DNA from: an uncultured Prevotellaceae bacterium
GTDB lineage: Bacteria; Bacteroidota; Bacteroidia; Bacteroidales; Bacteroidaceae
Length of the DNA stretch: 43,857 nucleotides
Assembly (NCBI GenBank): GCA_946404865.1
Contig: CAMJFC010000018.1
Location: 1-43,857, forward strand
Direction of reading: 5' to 3'
Shown: positions 9,626 to 16,556 of the stretch, in pieces
Layout: every line of letters starts with the position of its first letter
How positions within the stretch are numbered: the stretch's first letter is position 1
Made by a program: the position numbers and the translations under genes
Notes under the pieces: generated by a model
The model's database searches: none
What the model saw: the letters and a program-made list of their open reading frames with translations, nothing else
What the model was told of the DNA's origin: nothing

Positions 9626-10603
9626 TTAGATGCTTAGTTCGTCGAGCACCTTGATGAGTTTTTTGTCGAAAGGCTTATCGCTTCTGATGGCCTCGCTGAG
9701 CGGTACATAGACCACCTCGTTGTTTCTTACGCCAATCATCACGTTGCGCTGCCCTTGCAGGATGGCTTCGATGGCACCCACACCAGTACGCGAAGCGAGG
9801 ATACGGTCGTGCGCCGTGGGGCGTCCGCCACGCTGCAAGTGTCCCAGAATAGACACCCTCACATCGAAGTTGGGGAACTCCTTTCTGACACGTTCGGCAT
9901 AATAGAGCGCGCCGCATTTAGGACTTTCCGAGACGATGACAATACAACTTTTTTTGGATTTTCGGATACCCCTCTCCATGAACCGTGCCAACTGGTCCAC
10001 GTCGGTAGAGTCTTCGGGGATGATGGCCGCCTCGGCGCCACAGGCGATGGCGCTGTTTTGTGCGAGGAACCCGGCATCACGTCCCATCACCTCGACGAAG
10101 AAGATTCGCTCATGGCTCTGCGCGGTATCGCGAATGCGGTCCACACATTCCATGATGGTGTTCATGGTGGTGTCGTAGCCAATGGTCGAATCGGTGCCAT
10201 AGAGGTCGTTGTCAATGGTGCCCGGCAGGCCGATACAACACATGTCATATTCCTGCGCGAAGTGCATGGCACCCGTGAGCGAGCCGTTTCCGCCGATGAC
10301 GATGAGGGCATCGATGCCCCTTTTCACCATATTCTGATAGGCTTTCTCCTTGCCTTCGGGAGTCATAAACTCCTTGCTTCTTGCCGTTTTGAGAATGGTA
10401 CCGCCGTTGAGAATGATACCACTGACATTTTCTGTGGTGAAGGGTTTGATTTCATCATTGATGAGTCCGTCGTATCCACGATAGATACCCATGATATTAA
10501 AACCGTTGCTAATGCCGGCTCGGGTGACGGCTCTGATAGCAGCATTCATACCGGGTGCATCGCCTCCTGAGGTCATGATGCCTATAGTCTTGATTTTTGC
10601 CAT
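9626..10603 (-). CDS. pfkA: ATP-dependent 6-phosphofructokinase family protein
   Basis: Phosphorylates fructose 6-phosphate in glycolysis; 325 residues, the usual bacterial size. The N-terminal [10 protein letters not shown], the catalytic loop TIDND (129-133, with the proton-abstracting Asp) and MGRDAGF (the substrate-binding region) are present. The odd point is residue 106: the nucleotide/Mg2+ motif normally GGDGS reads GGNGS (codon AAC). It is transcribed toward atpD and lies 113 bp after nhaD, separated by an 8-bp array. No promoter is seen directly upstream, so it may be read from the nhaD promoter. Confidence 0.88.
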   Translation of the reverse strand: MAKIKTIGIMTSGGDAPGMNAAIRAVTRAGISNGFNIMGIYRGYDGLINDEIKPFTTENVSGIILNGGTILKTARSKEFMTPEGKEKAYQNMVKRGIDALIVIGGNGSLTGAMHFAQEYDMCCIGLPGTIDNDLYGTDSTIGYDTTMNTIMECVDRIRDTAQSHERIFFVEVMGRDAGFLAQNSAIACGAEAAIIPEDSTDVDQLARFMERGIRKSKKSCIVIVSESPKCGALYYAERVRKEFPNFDVRVSILGHLQRGGRPTAHDRILASRTGVGAIEAILQGQRNVMIGVRNNEVVYVPLSEAIRSDKPFDKKLIKVLDELSI

Positions 10604-10611
10604 AATTATTT

Positions 10612-10703
10612 AGGTTTTGAGGTTTTCAGGTGATGAGGGGTGAGGTTATAAGGTCGTAACGTGGTGAAATGATAAGGTGGTAGGTGTTAAGGTTTTGAGG
10701 TGG
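10612..10703. repeat. 8-bp AGG-core array between pfkA and nhaD
   Basis: AGG trinucleotides start at 10612, 10620, 10628, 10636, 10643, 10651, 10675, 10682, 10690 and 10698. The two in-register positions at 10659 and 10667 hold degenerate units, giving twelve units with spacing 8 (7 in two places). It fills most of the co-directional gap. The same AGG core, in ttttgagg, recurs at 24834-24849. Confidence 0.8.
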
Positions 10704-10716
10704 GACATGCTGCCTT

Positions 10717-12120
10717 CTATAAGGTGAAGTGCCAATCGGCGGTGAAGTACAGGACCGCCAGTCCGATGAGAGCACCCAAGAGTGCCCTCCACCCCACATT
10801 CCGGAAGTACCATCCAATCCTCACATTCTCCATCTTCATCCACGCGATACCACTGAGCGACCCAATGACGAGCGTATTGCCACCGAGCGCAGTGACATAA
10901 GCGATAATCTTCCAATATTCCCCGTTTTGGGTGAACGCCTCCACAACACCGTTGGCAGAGAGTTCGTTGACGGTATGGAACGAGAAGAACGTCATGGCCG
11001 TAGCGAAATTATCGAGCACGCAGCTCACGCCCCCGGCCACCACGCCGAGGATCCAAGGACTGTGGAGTTGTTCGTCGTAGGCGTTTGCCAGCCATTTGAT
11101 GGCTCCTGTCTCTTGCACGGCACCGATGGCAAGCATGATGCCGAGCACAAAGAGCATCATCTGTATGACACCATATTGCAACACCCTTGGCATTCTTCGT
11201 TGACTCATTTTGTCAACGTCCATCAGCTTGCGGTTGAACACTTCGTTGACCACCCACAAGACCGACAGCACGCAGAGCGCACCGATGAACGGGCTCAGTC
11301 TGGTAATATAGTGGAAAGAGGGTATGAACCACAATCCGCCGATACCCACGAACAACATGAGCAGCCTTTGCCAGATGTTGAGATTGGTGTCATCACCACG
11401 GTATGGCATGGGTATCCATTGGATGTCAACCCGCTCGGGCAACATTCTTCCTAACAGATAGACAGGAATGGCACAAGCGAGCAAACAAGGTAAGAGCAAG
11501 GATAATGAGAAGTTGGACGCCGTGGCCGCACCGATGTTCCACAGCACCAATCCCGAGGGGTCGCCGATGACCGTCAAGGCACCACCGGCATTCGCAGCGA
11601 TGACGATAGCACTCCCATAGACAAGCCGTTGTTTCCGGTTTGACACCATCTCCCTCATGATGACAAGCATCATGACCGTCGTGGAGACATTATCCAGATT
11701 GGCTGAGATGAGGAACGTGGCCGCGGTGAGTTTCCACAACAGCACCCTGCTGTTTCTTGTTCTGGCCCACTGCGCGATATAGTCAAAGCATCCGTTGTTG
11801 TTGAGTATCTCCACGATGGTCATGGTGGCGAGCAAAAAGAGCACGATTTCAGCCGCCCTGCCCACATATTTCAGGAACACCTCTTGTGCGATGAAGAGCT
11901 TGGCCGTATCGGCAGTGGGTTCAGCGCCGTTGAGGAAAGACAAGTACTCGCCCGAATGCCATTCAGAGATGAAATCACCGCCCCAGGACAAATAGAGCAC
12001 CCACCCTACCGTACCGGCGAAAATAGCCACAGCAGCCCTGTTCACATTCGTAATGTTTTCAGTTGAAATGAGCACGAATGCGAACAGCAGGATGGCCGCG
12101 ATAATAAAAGTGATCATCAT
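10717..12120 (-). CDS. nhaD: NhaD-type Na+/H+ antiporter
   Basis: Integral membrane protein of 467 residues with about a dozen hydrophobic helices. The conserved segments for NhaD within the ion-transporter superfamily are visible: the stretch around SANLDNVSTTVMMLVIM and AANAGGALTVIGDPSGLVLW, plus a second repeat near VLDNFATAMT. It is expected to exchange Na+ (or Li+) for H+ at the inner membrane, linking to the ATP synthase encoded downstream through the ion gradient. Start ATG at 12120; a second ATG follows directly. A -7 box lies 7 bp upstream. Confidence 0.87.
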   Translation of the reverse strand: MMITFIIAAILLFAFVLISTENITNVNRAAVAIFAGTVGWVLYLSWGGDFISEWHSGEYLSFLNGAEPTADTAKLFIAQEVFLKYVGRAAEIVLFLLATMTIVEILNNNGCFDYIAQWARTRNSRVLLWKLTAATFLISANLDNVSTTVMMLVIMREMVSNRKQRLVYGSAIVIAANAGGALTVIGDPSGLVLWNIGAATASNFSLSLLLPCLLACAIPVYLLGRMLPERVDIQWIPMPYRGDDTNLNIWQRLLMLFVGIGGLWFIPSFHYITRLSPFIGALCVLSVLWVVNEVFNRKLMDVDKMSQRRMPRVLQYGVIQMMLFVLGIMLAIGAVQETGAIKWLANAYDEQLHSPWILGVVAGGVSCVLDNFATAMTFFSFHTVNELSANGVVEAFTQNGEYWKIIAYVTALGGNTLVIGSLSGIAWMKMENVRIGWYFRNVGWRALLGALIGLAVLYFTADWHFTL

Positions 12121-12127
12121 GTTGCTG

Positions 12128-12135
12128 CAAAGTTA
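12128..12135 (-). promoter_or_regulatory. -7 element upstream of nhaD
   Basis: TAACTTTG on the minus strand matches the Bacteroidetes -7 consensus. No good TTTG is seen at the -33 position. The box ends 7 bp before the ATG, implying a very short leader. It shares the divergent gap with the metallophosphoesterase promoter. Confidence 0.45.
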
Positions 12136-12178
12136 AAGATTATTCTTTAAACATCATCTTTTTTTTCGAGTTTTTTTA

Positions 12179-12186
12179 TAAATTTG
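12179..12186 (+). promoter_or_regulatory. -7 element upstream of the metallophosphoesterase gene
   Basis: TAAATTTG on the plus strand matches TAnnTTTG and lies 29 bp before the ATG at 12216. The -33 region is T-rich without a clear TTTG. Confidence 0.45.
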
Positions 12187-12215
12187 CACTCATAATCCCA
12201 TTCATCAGCACCACC

Positions 12216-13289
12216 ATGCGCCGCACCCTGTTGACTATTGTACTCCTCACACTGTTGCCCGACGTGCATATTTGGTGGCGCCATCTCGCAGGCTGCGCCC
12301 CTCTATGGTTGCAGATTGCCTGGTGGCTGCCCTTTGTCACGTTGTTGGCCACCATCTGGGAGTTTTTAGTCCGCCACCGCCACCGCTTGCTGTCCCTCCG
12401 ACTGATTTTTTCCTATCAGCTTTGCATCACCATGCCCAAGATATGCTTTTCGCTGACCTCACTTATCGCAGGTTGGCCGTGGGGCCTTGCCGCCAGCGGC
12501 ATCTGCCTTTTGTTTGTCATTTACGGTTTTATCTGGGGACCGCAGCAGTTGAAAGTCAGACGCGAGTCTGCCGCATGGTCATCTCTGTCCAAAGCGTTCG
12601 ACGGCTATCGCATCGTACAGATATCCGACATCCATGCCGGTTCGTTAGGCAAGCACTCACGACTGGTGCAACGCATGGTGGAAACCGTCAACGCCGAACA
12701 TGCCGACCTGATCGTCATGACGGGCGACCTGGTGAATCAACGGGTCAAAGAACTGACACCTTATATATATATGTTAAGCGGTCTGCAATGTGCCGACGGT
12801 ATCTATGCGGTGTTGGGCAACCATGATTTTGTGGCAAGGGTGGACGAATTGAGCGGGGACATCAAACGTATGGGGTGGCATCTGCTGCGCAACCGTTCCG
12901 TGGAGTTGCACCGTGGCGGACAGCACATCACCCTGATTGGTGTTGACATCATCAGCAACTGGGCATTTGTGAGCCATGGCAACTTGGCAGAGGCCATGGC
13001 CAAGGTGGATCATGATAGTTTCCAGATTTTGCTCACGCACGACCCTGCCCATTGGCAGAACGACATTGTCGGTGCCACCCACATCGAACTGACCCTGTCG
13101 GGACATACCCATGGCGGACAACTGCGTATCGGTCGTTGGTCGATAGCCCAGCGTTTTGCCCGCTATTGGTGGAAATGGTATCAAGAGGGCGAGCAGCGTC
13201 TGTATGTCAGTGCCGGCATCAGCGGCGCATTCCCGTTCCGGTTGGGAGCGTGGCCCGAAGTGACGGTGATGACGTTAAGGAGGGGGTGA
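12216..13289 (+). CDS. Membrane-anchored metallophosphoesterase
   Basis: A 357-residue protein with an N-terminal membrane part (hydrophobic stretches near 4-15, 30-50, 60-85 and 88-107) and a C-terminal calcineurin-like phosphoesterase domain from about 130. The dinuclear metal ligands are visible: DIH (138-140), GDL (170-172), GNHD (201-204), the His of LLTHDP (275) and GHTHGG (296-301). The layout resembles YkuE/YaeI-type phosphodiesterases with N-terminal helices; a phospholipid or lipid-A-related substrate is possible but not shown. It is divergent from nhaD and probably monocistronic. Confidence 0.85.
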   Translation: MRRTLLTIVLLTLLPDVHIWWRHLAGCAPLWLQIAWWLPFVTLLATIWEFLVRHRHRLLSLRLIFSYQLCITMPKICFSLTSLIAGWPWGLAASGICLLFVIYGFIWGPQQLKVRRESAAWSSLSKAFDGYRIVQISDIHAGSLGKHSRLVQRMVETVNAEHADLIVMTGDLVNQRVKELTPYIYMLSGLQCADGIYAVLGNHDFVARVDELSGDIKRMGWHLLRNRSVELHRGGQHITLIGVDIISNWAFVSHGNLAEAMAKVDHDSFQILLTHDPAHWQNDIVGATHIELTLSGHTHGGQLRIGRWSIAQRFARYWWKWYQEGEQRLYVSAGISGAFPFRLGAWPEVTVMTLRRG

Positions 13290-13448
13290 CAATGGCCGAT
13301 AGCACATATTTTTAGTTAAAATTCAATTTTCTATAGATTGTGTGGGCACACAGCAAAAATTTAACATATTTTTAACAATCACAAGTTACTGATTTTCAAC
13401 AAGTTGCAAAATTGTTACAAAAAGGTTGAAAAAAAAACTAAAAAAACA

Positions 13449-13479
13449 TTTGCGGCATTGAAAATTTGCACTACCTTTG
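13449..13479 (+). promoter_or_regulatory. Promoter of the small lipoprotein gene
   Basis: TTTG (13449-13452), a 19-bp spacer and TACCTTTG (13472-13479) form a textbook Bacteroidetes -33/-7 promoter, 51 bp before the ATG at 13531. The rest of the 241-bp gap (13290-13530) is AT-rich, and I see nothing else in it. Confidence 0.75.
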
Positions 13480-13530
13480 CATCAGTTTTTACAAACAAAT
13501 TGTTTTACAGATTTAAAAAGCAAAGAAAAA

Positions 13531-13752
13531 ATGAAAAAATTAGTATTTATGTTCGTTGCAGCTGCTGCTCTGACTATCGCAGCTTGTGGTAAGAAAGAGG
13601 CCGTTAAAGAGGCTGCTCAGGAAGAAGCTCCGAAAGTGGAGGCTAGTGTTACCGAAAACGACACTACGAAGAAAGACACTACAGCTGTTGCCGCTCCTGC
13701 TGAGGAGAAGAAAGACACTACAGCTGCTGCTCCCGCTGAGGAGAAGAAATAA
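13531..13752 (+). CDS. Small repetitive lipoprotein
   Basis: A 73-residue protein starting MKKLVFMFVAAAALTIAAC; the lipobox IAAC places the lipidated Cys at 19. The mature part is Ala-, Glu-, Lys- and Thr-rich and contains two nearly identical copies of KKDTTA-AAPAEE, a low-complexity tail likely extended in the periplasm or at the surface. I choose this ATG over upstream in-frame ATGs because it gives the signal peptide and follows the promoter by 51 bp. A terminator follows 31 bp after the stop, so it is monocistronic. Function unknown. Confidence 0.85.
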   Translation: MKKLVFMFVAAAALTIAACGKKEAVKEAAQEEAPKVEASVTENDTTKKDTTAVAAPAEEKKDTTAAAPAEEKK

Positions 13753-13783
13753 TTTCTTACGAACAGAAAATTTGAGAAAACAG

Positions 13784-13812
13784 CCGTCGGACGTTAGTTC
13801 GACGGTTTTTTT
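13784..13812 (+). terminator. Terminator of the small lipoprotein gene
   Basis: A 9-bp stem (ccgtcggac / gttcgacgg, one G-U pair) with a 4-nt loop is followed by seven T. Confidence 0.82.
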
Positions 13813-13855
13813 AGCCCCCTTCTAACTCCCCCGAGGGGGAGGATGAGAATAGCAC
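13812..13855. repeat. Dispersed C-rich/G-rich hairpin element, copy 1
   Basis: Begins tagccccctt and ends gagaatagcac, with a central hairpin ctcccc-cgag-ggggag. Related copies lie at 26661-26694 and 34944-34980. All three are in intergenic DNA. Confidence 0.7.
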
Positions 13856-13945
13856 TACAAAAGGCTGCCGAAAAGACCTCATAAGTTGCTGTCTTTATCA
13901 GCGTGCATCTCAAATCTAATAATAGTAGCAGAATGAGTCAACAAC

Positions 13946-13976
13946 AAAAAAAAGGTGTACGCGTGTACACCTTTTT
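13946..13976 (-). terminator. Terminator of the Wza-like gene
   Basis: A 7-bp stem ggtgtac-gcgt-gtacacc flanked by A and T runs lies 65 bp after the stop of the export gene. It reads well in both directions. The rest of the 13753-14040 gap holds the lipoprotein terminator and the C-rich element; nothing else is seen. Confidence 0.7.
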
Positions 13977-14040
13977 GCTTGATAGCATCCGTATATGATA
14001 GGATTTGAAAAAAGAATCTGTAAGTGATAGAACCTGACTA

Positions 14041-14838
14041 TTAGTTTCTCAGGATGTTCACCAACAGTGATGCGACTGATGTGACGATACCGATGAAAGA
14101 GAACCAAATGGTGGTAGAAGAACCGATACCAGAGTTCTTGGCCATCACGCTGTTGGGCTCCACATAGATGATATCATTCTGTTGTAGATAATAATAGGGA
14201 TCATTGAAGATGTTGGCATCCGTCAGGTTGAAACGGTGGATGGACTTCTGACCTGTAGCATCCTCACGAATGAGCAGCACATTGGTACGCTTGCCGTAGA
14301 TAGAGAGGTCGCCAGCTGAAGCAATGGCTTCGAGGATGGACATCTTCTCTGTCGTGACCGGGATGACTCTCGAACCGAGAGCACCGAGCATGGTCACGCG
14401 GTAACTGGCCATCTTCACCGTAACCACGGGATTCTCCGTCTTAGCCATATAAGGTTTCACCTTCTCCTGAATAAGCTGCTCACACTCCGACTTGGTCAGT
14501 CCCAAGACATGCAGTTTACCAATAATCGGGAAATTGATGGTACCATCATTCTCAACGAGATACGTCTGCAGAGAACCTCCACCCGTTGTGAACGAGCCGG
14601 TGGTTCCGAGAGTACGCGACACCGAGAGGTTGAAGGGTGAAGCGGCAGCCGGGTCAGACGTGTGCACCGTGATATTAAGTTGGTCTTTAGGCATAATCTT
14701 AGCATCGAAAAGCCCTCTCGACGCAGCCAGACTGAGCGTGTCAATATTCTGGAAATAAGGGATTTGCTTGGCAGTATTACAACTGTCCATGAGCATTACC
14801 ATAGCGAAAGCTATGAACGGAAGGAGTAGTTTCTTCAT
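14041..14838 (-). CDS. Polysaccharide export outer-membrane lipoprotein (Wza-like), orphan
   Basis: A 265-residue protein with a signal peptide and a possible lipobox ending at Cys20 (LMDSC). The polysaccharide biosynthesis/export domain follows (the region around KIMPKDQLNITVHTSDP), then an SLBB-like segment (about 150-230) and a C-terminal hydrophobic helix (about 245-262) that would cross the outer membrane in Wza-type pores. No Wzc kinase, flippase or polymerase gene adjoins it, so it stands alone. A good promoter lies upstream and a terminator downstream, making it a single-gene unit. Confidence 0.85.
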   Translation of the reverse strand: MKKLLLPFIAFAMVMLMDSCNTAKQIPYFQNIDTLSLAASRGLFDAKIMPKDQLNITVHTSDPAAASPFNLSVSRTLGTTGSFTTGGGSLQTYLVENDGTINFPIIGKLHVLGLTKSECEQLIQEKVKPYMAKTENPVVTVKMASYRVTMLGALGSRVIPVTTEKMSILEAIASAGDLSIYGKRTNVLLIREDATGQKSIHRFNLTDANIFNDPYYYLQQNDIIYVEPNSVMAKNSGIGSSTTIWFSFIGIVTSVASLLVNILRN

Positions 14839-14869
14839 AAGAATAATTATTCGCTTAAAAAATTTTGTG

Positions 14870-14901
14870 CAAAATTACGTTTAATTTTCGGAATTAACAA
14901 A
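14870..14901 (-). promoter_or_regulatory. Promoter of the Wza-like gene
   Basis: On the minus strand TTTG (14898-14901), a 20-bp spacer and TAATTTTG (14870-14877) match the Bacteroidetes consensus. The -7 box lies 31 bp before the ATG. Confidence 0.7.
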
Positions 14902-15003
14902 TAATTCATGATTTTTTATCAAAGACAGGTAAAAAGAAACTCTTCCGCGAATGGTTCTGTCCGCCAGTCAGCGACAGCGAAGTCGGTCAGCAACAGTAAA
15001 AAG

Positions 15004-15041
15004 CAAAACAAACGGGACGCGTGGAGCGCCCCGTTTGTGTA
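15004..15041 (-). terminator. Terminator of uxaC
   Basis: The stem caaacggg / cccgtttg, extended by an inner cgc/gcg after one mismatch, is followed on the minus strand by a T-rich tract (TTTGCTTTTT). It lies 18 bp after the uxaC stop. Confidence 0.78.
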
Positions 15042-15058
15042 ATATCGATTCAAAACTC

Positions 15059-16462
15059 TTAGTAGAATTTGAAATAGCGGCGTGCGTTGTTGTACGAGAT
15101 GTCCTCGACCATGCGCGAGAGCGACTCCATGTCGTCGGGCAGCAGTCCGCGCTCCACATCGTTGCCGAGGAGGTTACACAACAGACGGCGGAAATACTCA
15201 TGACGCGGATAAGAGAGGAACGAACGCGAGTCGGTGAGCATACCGACGAAGCGGCTGAGCAATCCGAGCACCGAGAGGGCGTTCATCTGGCGTGTCATAC
15301 CATCGAGTTGGTCGTTGAACCACCATCCCGAACCAAACTGAATCTTACCCGGGCAAGAACCGTCTTGGAAGTTACCGAGCATGGTGGCTATCACCTCGTT
15401 GGCACAGGGGTTGAGCGTATAAATAATGGTACGTGTGAGTTTACCTTGCTTATTGAGGTTGTTGAGGAAATGACTCATGGCCTGTGCTGTGTTGAACTCA
15501 CCGATAGAATCGAAGCCCGTATCAGGACCAAGACGGTCGTACATGAGACTGTTGTTGTCGCGGATGGCACCGTAGTGGAACTGCTGTGTCCAATCGCTGG
15601 CATAGTCCATCTCTGCCATGATGGTGAGGAAACAATGCTTATACTGACGTTGCTCGAGCACTGAGAGGTTCTGTCCGTGCATGGCCTTTTCGAAGATAAT
15701 CTCAATCTGAGAATCGGTGTAAGGCTCATCATAAAACTCCTCAATACCGTGGTCGGAGAGGCGGCAGCCATTCTCATGGAAGAAGTCATGACGCTTCTGG
15801 AGTGCATCCACCATATCGGCGAACTTGACGATGTCAACACCCGACACCTCAGCGAGTTGTTTGACGTAAGCGGGGAACTCGGGTTTTTCGATGTTCATCG
15901 CCTTATCGGGACGCCATGCCGGTATCATTTTGATTTCAAAACCGCTTTCGCGAGTCTGCTTGTGGAAGCGCAGGTCATCGACGGGGTCGTCGGTCGTACA
16001 TACGCACTCCACATGGTAGCGACGCATGAATCCGCGGGCGGTATATTCAGGCAGTTGTAATTTCTCATTGCACTCATCGAAGATTTCGCGTGCCGTCTTG
16101 GGCGAAAGCAGTTTGTCAATACCGAAAGCCGTTTTCAGCTCAAGGTGAGTCCAGTGGTAGAGGGGGTTACGGAAAGTGTACGGCACCGTCTCCGCCCATT
16201 TCTCGAATTTCTCCCAATCGGACGTGTCTTTGCCGGTGCAGAAACGCTCATCTACGCCGTTGGTTCTCATGGCACGCCACTTATAGTGGTCGCCACCGAG
16301 CCACAGTTCGGTGATGCTTTTGAATTTGTGGTCGTCGGCCACCATTTGCGGAATGAGGTGACAGTGGTAGTCGATGATGGGCATTTTTGCCGCATGATTG
16401 TGAAACAGTTCCTGCGCAGTCTTGGTGTCGAGCAGGAAGTTTTCATCCATAAATTTTTTCAT
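15059..16462 (-). CDS. uxaC: Glucuronate isomerase
   Basis: Converts D-glucuronate to D-fructuronate (and galacturonate to tagaturonate), the first step of hexuronate catabolism in the cytoplasm. The 467 residues match the family length. The start MKKFMDENFLLDTKTAQELF and the metal-binding HCH motif (H33, H35 in DYHCHL) are characteristic. It has its own -7 element and lies just downstream of the GH97-CE15 fusion gene on the same strand, which suggests it consumes uronic acid released by that enzyme. No uxuA/uxuB or kdgK is in the window. Confidence 0.95.
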   Translation of the reverse strand: MKKFMDENFLLDTKTAQELFHNHAAKMPIIDYHCHLIPQMVADDHKFKSITELWLGGDHYKWRAMRTNGVDERFCTGKDTSDWEKFEKWAETVPYTFRNPLYHWTHLELKTAFGIDKLLSPKTAREIFDECNEKLQLPEYTARGFMRRYHVECVCTTDDPVDDLRFHKQTRESGFEIKMIPAWRPDKAMNIEKPEFPAYVKQLAEVSGVDIVKFADMVDALQKRHDFFHENGCRLSDHGIEEFYDEPYTDSQIEIIFEKAMHGQNLSVLEQRQYKHCFLTIMAEMDYASDWTQQFHYGAIRDNNSLMYDRLGPDTGFDSIGEFNTAQAMSHFLNNLNKQGKLTRTIIYTLNPCANEVIATMLGNFQDGSCPGKIQFGSGWWFNDQLDGMTRQMNALSVLGLLSRFVGMLTDSRSFLSYPRHEYFRRLLCNLLGNDVERGLLPDDMESLSRMVEDISYNNARRYFKFY

Positions 16463-16500
16463 GATTGTCGATGTTTTAATAGAAAAGTATGATTTGTGTG

Positions 16501-16508
16501 CAAAGTTA
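16501..16508 (-). promoter_or_regulatory. -7 element upstream of uxaC
   Basis: TAACTTTG on the minus strand lies 38 bp before the ATG at 16462. No clear TTTG is seen at -33, so recognition may need an activator; that is inference. Confidence 0.5.
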
Positions 16509-16556
16509 ATGAATTTATTTTGAAAAGATCATACATGAAAGAGTTTTTTTTCAAAT

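Noticed and set aside
14951..15000. Additional 8-bp repeat with CAG words before the uxaC terminator
   Set aside because: CAG spacing is irregular (4, 6, 13, 6 bp), so no fixed period.
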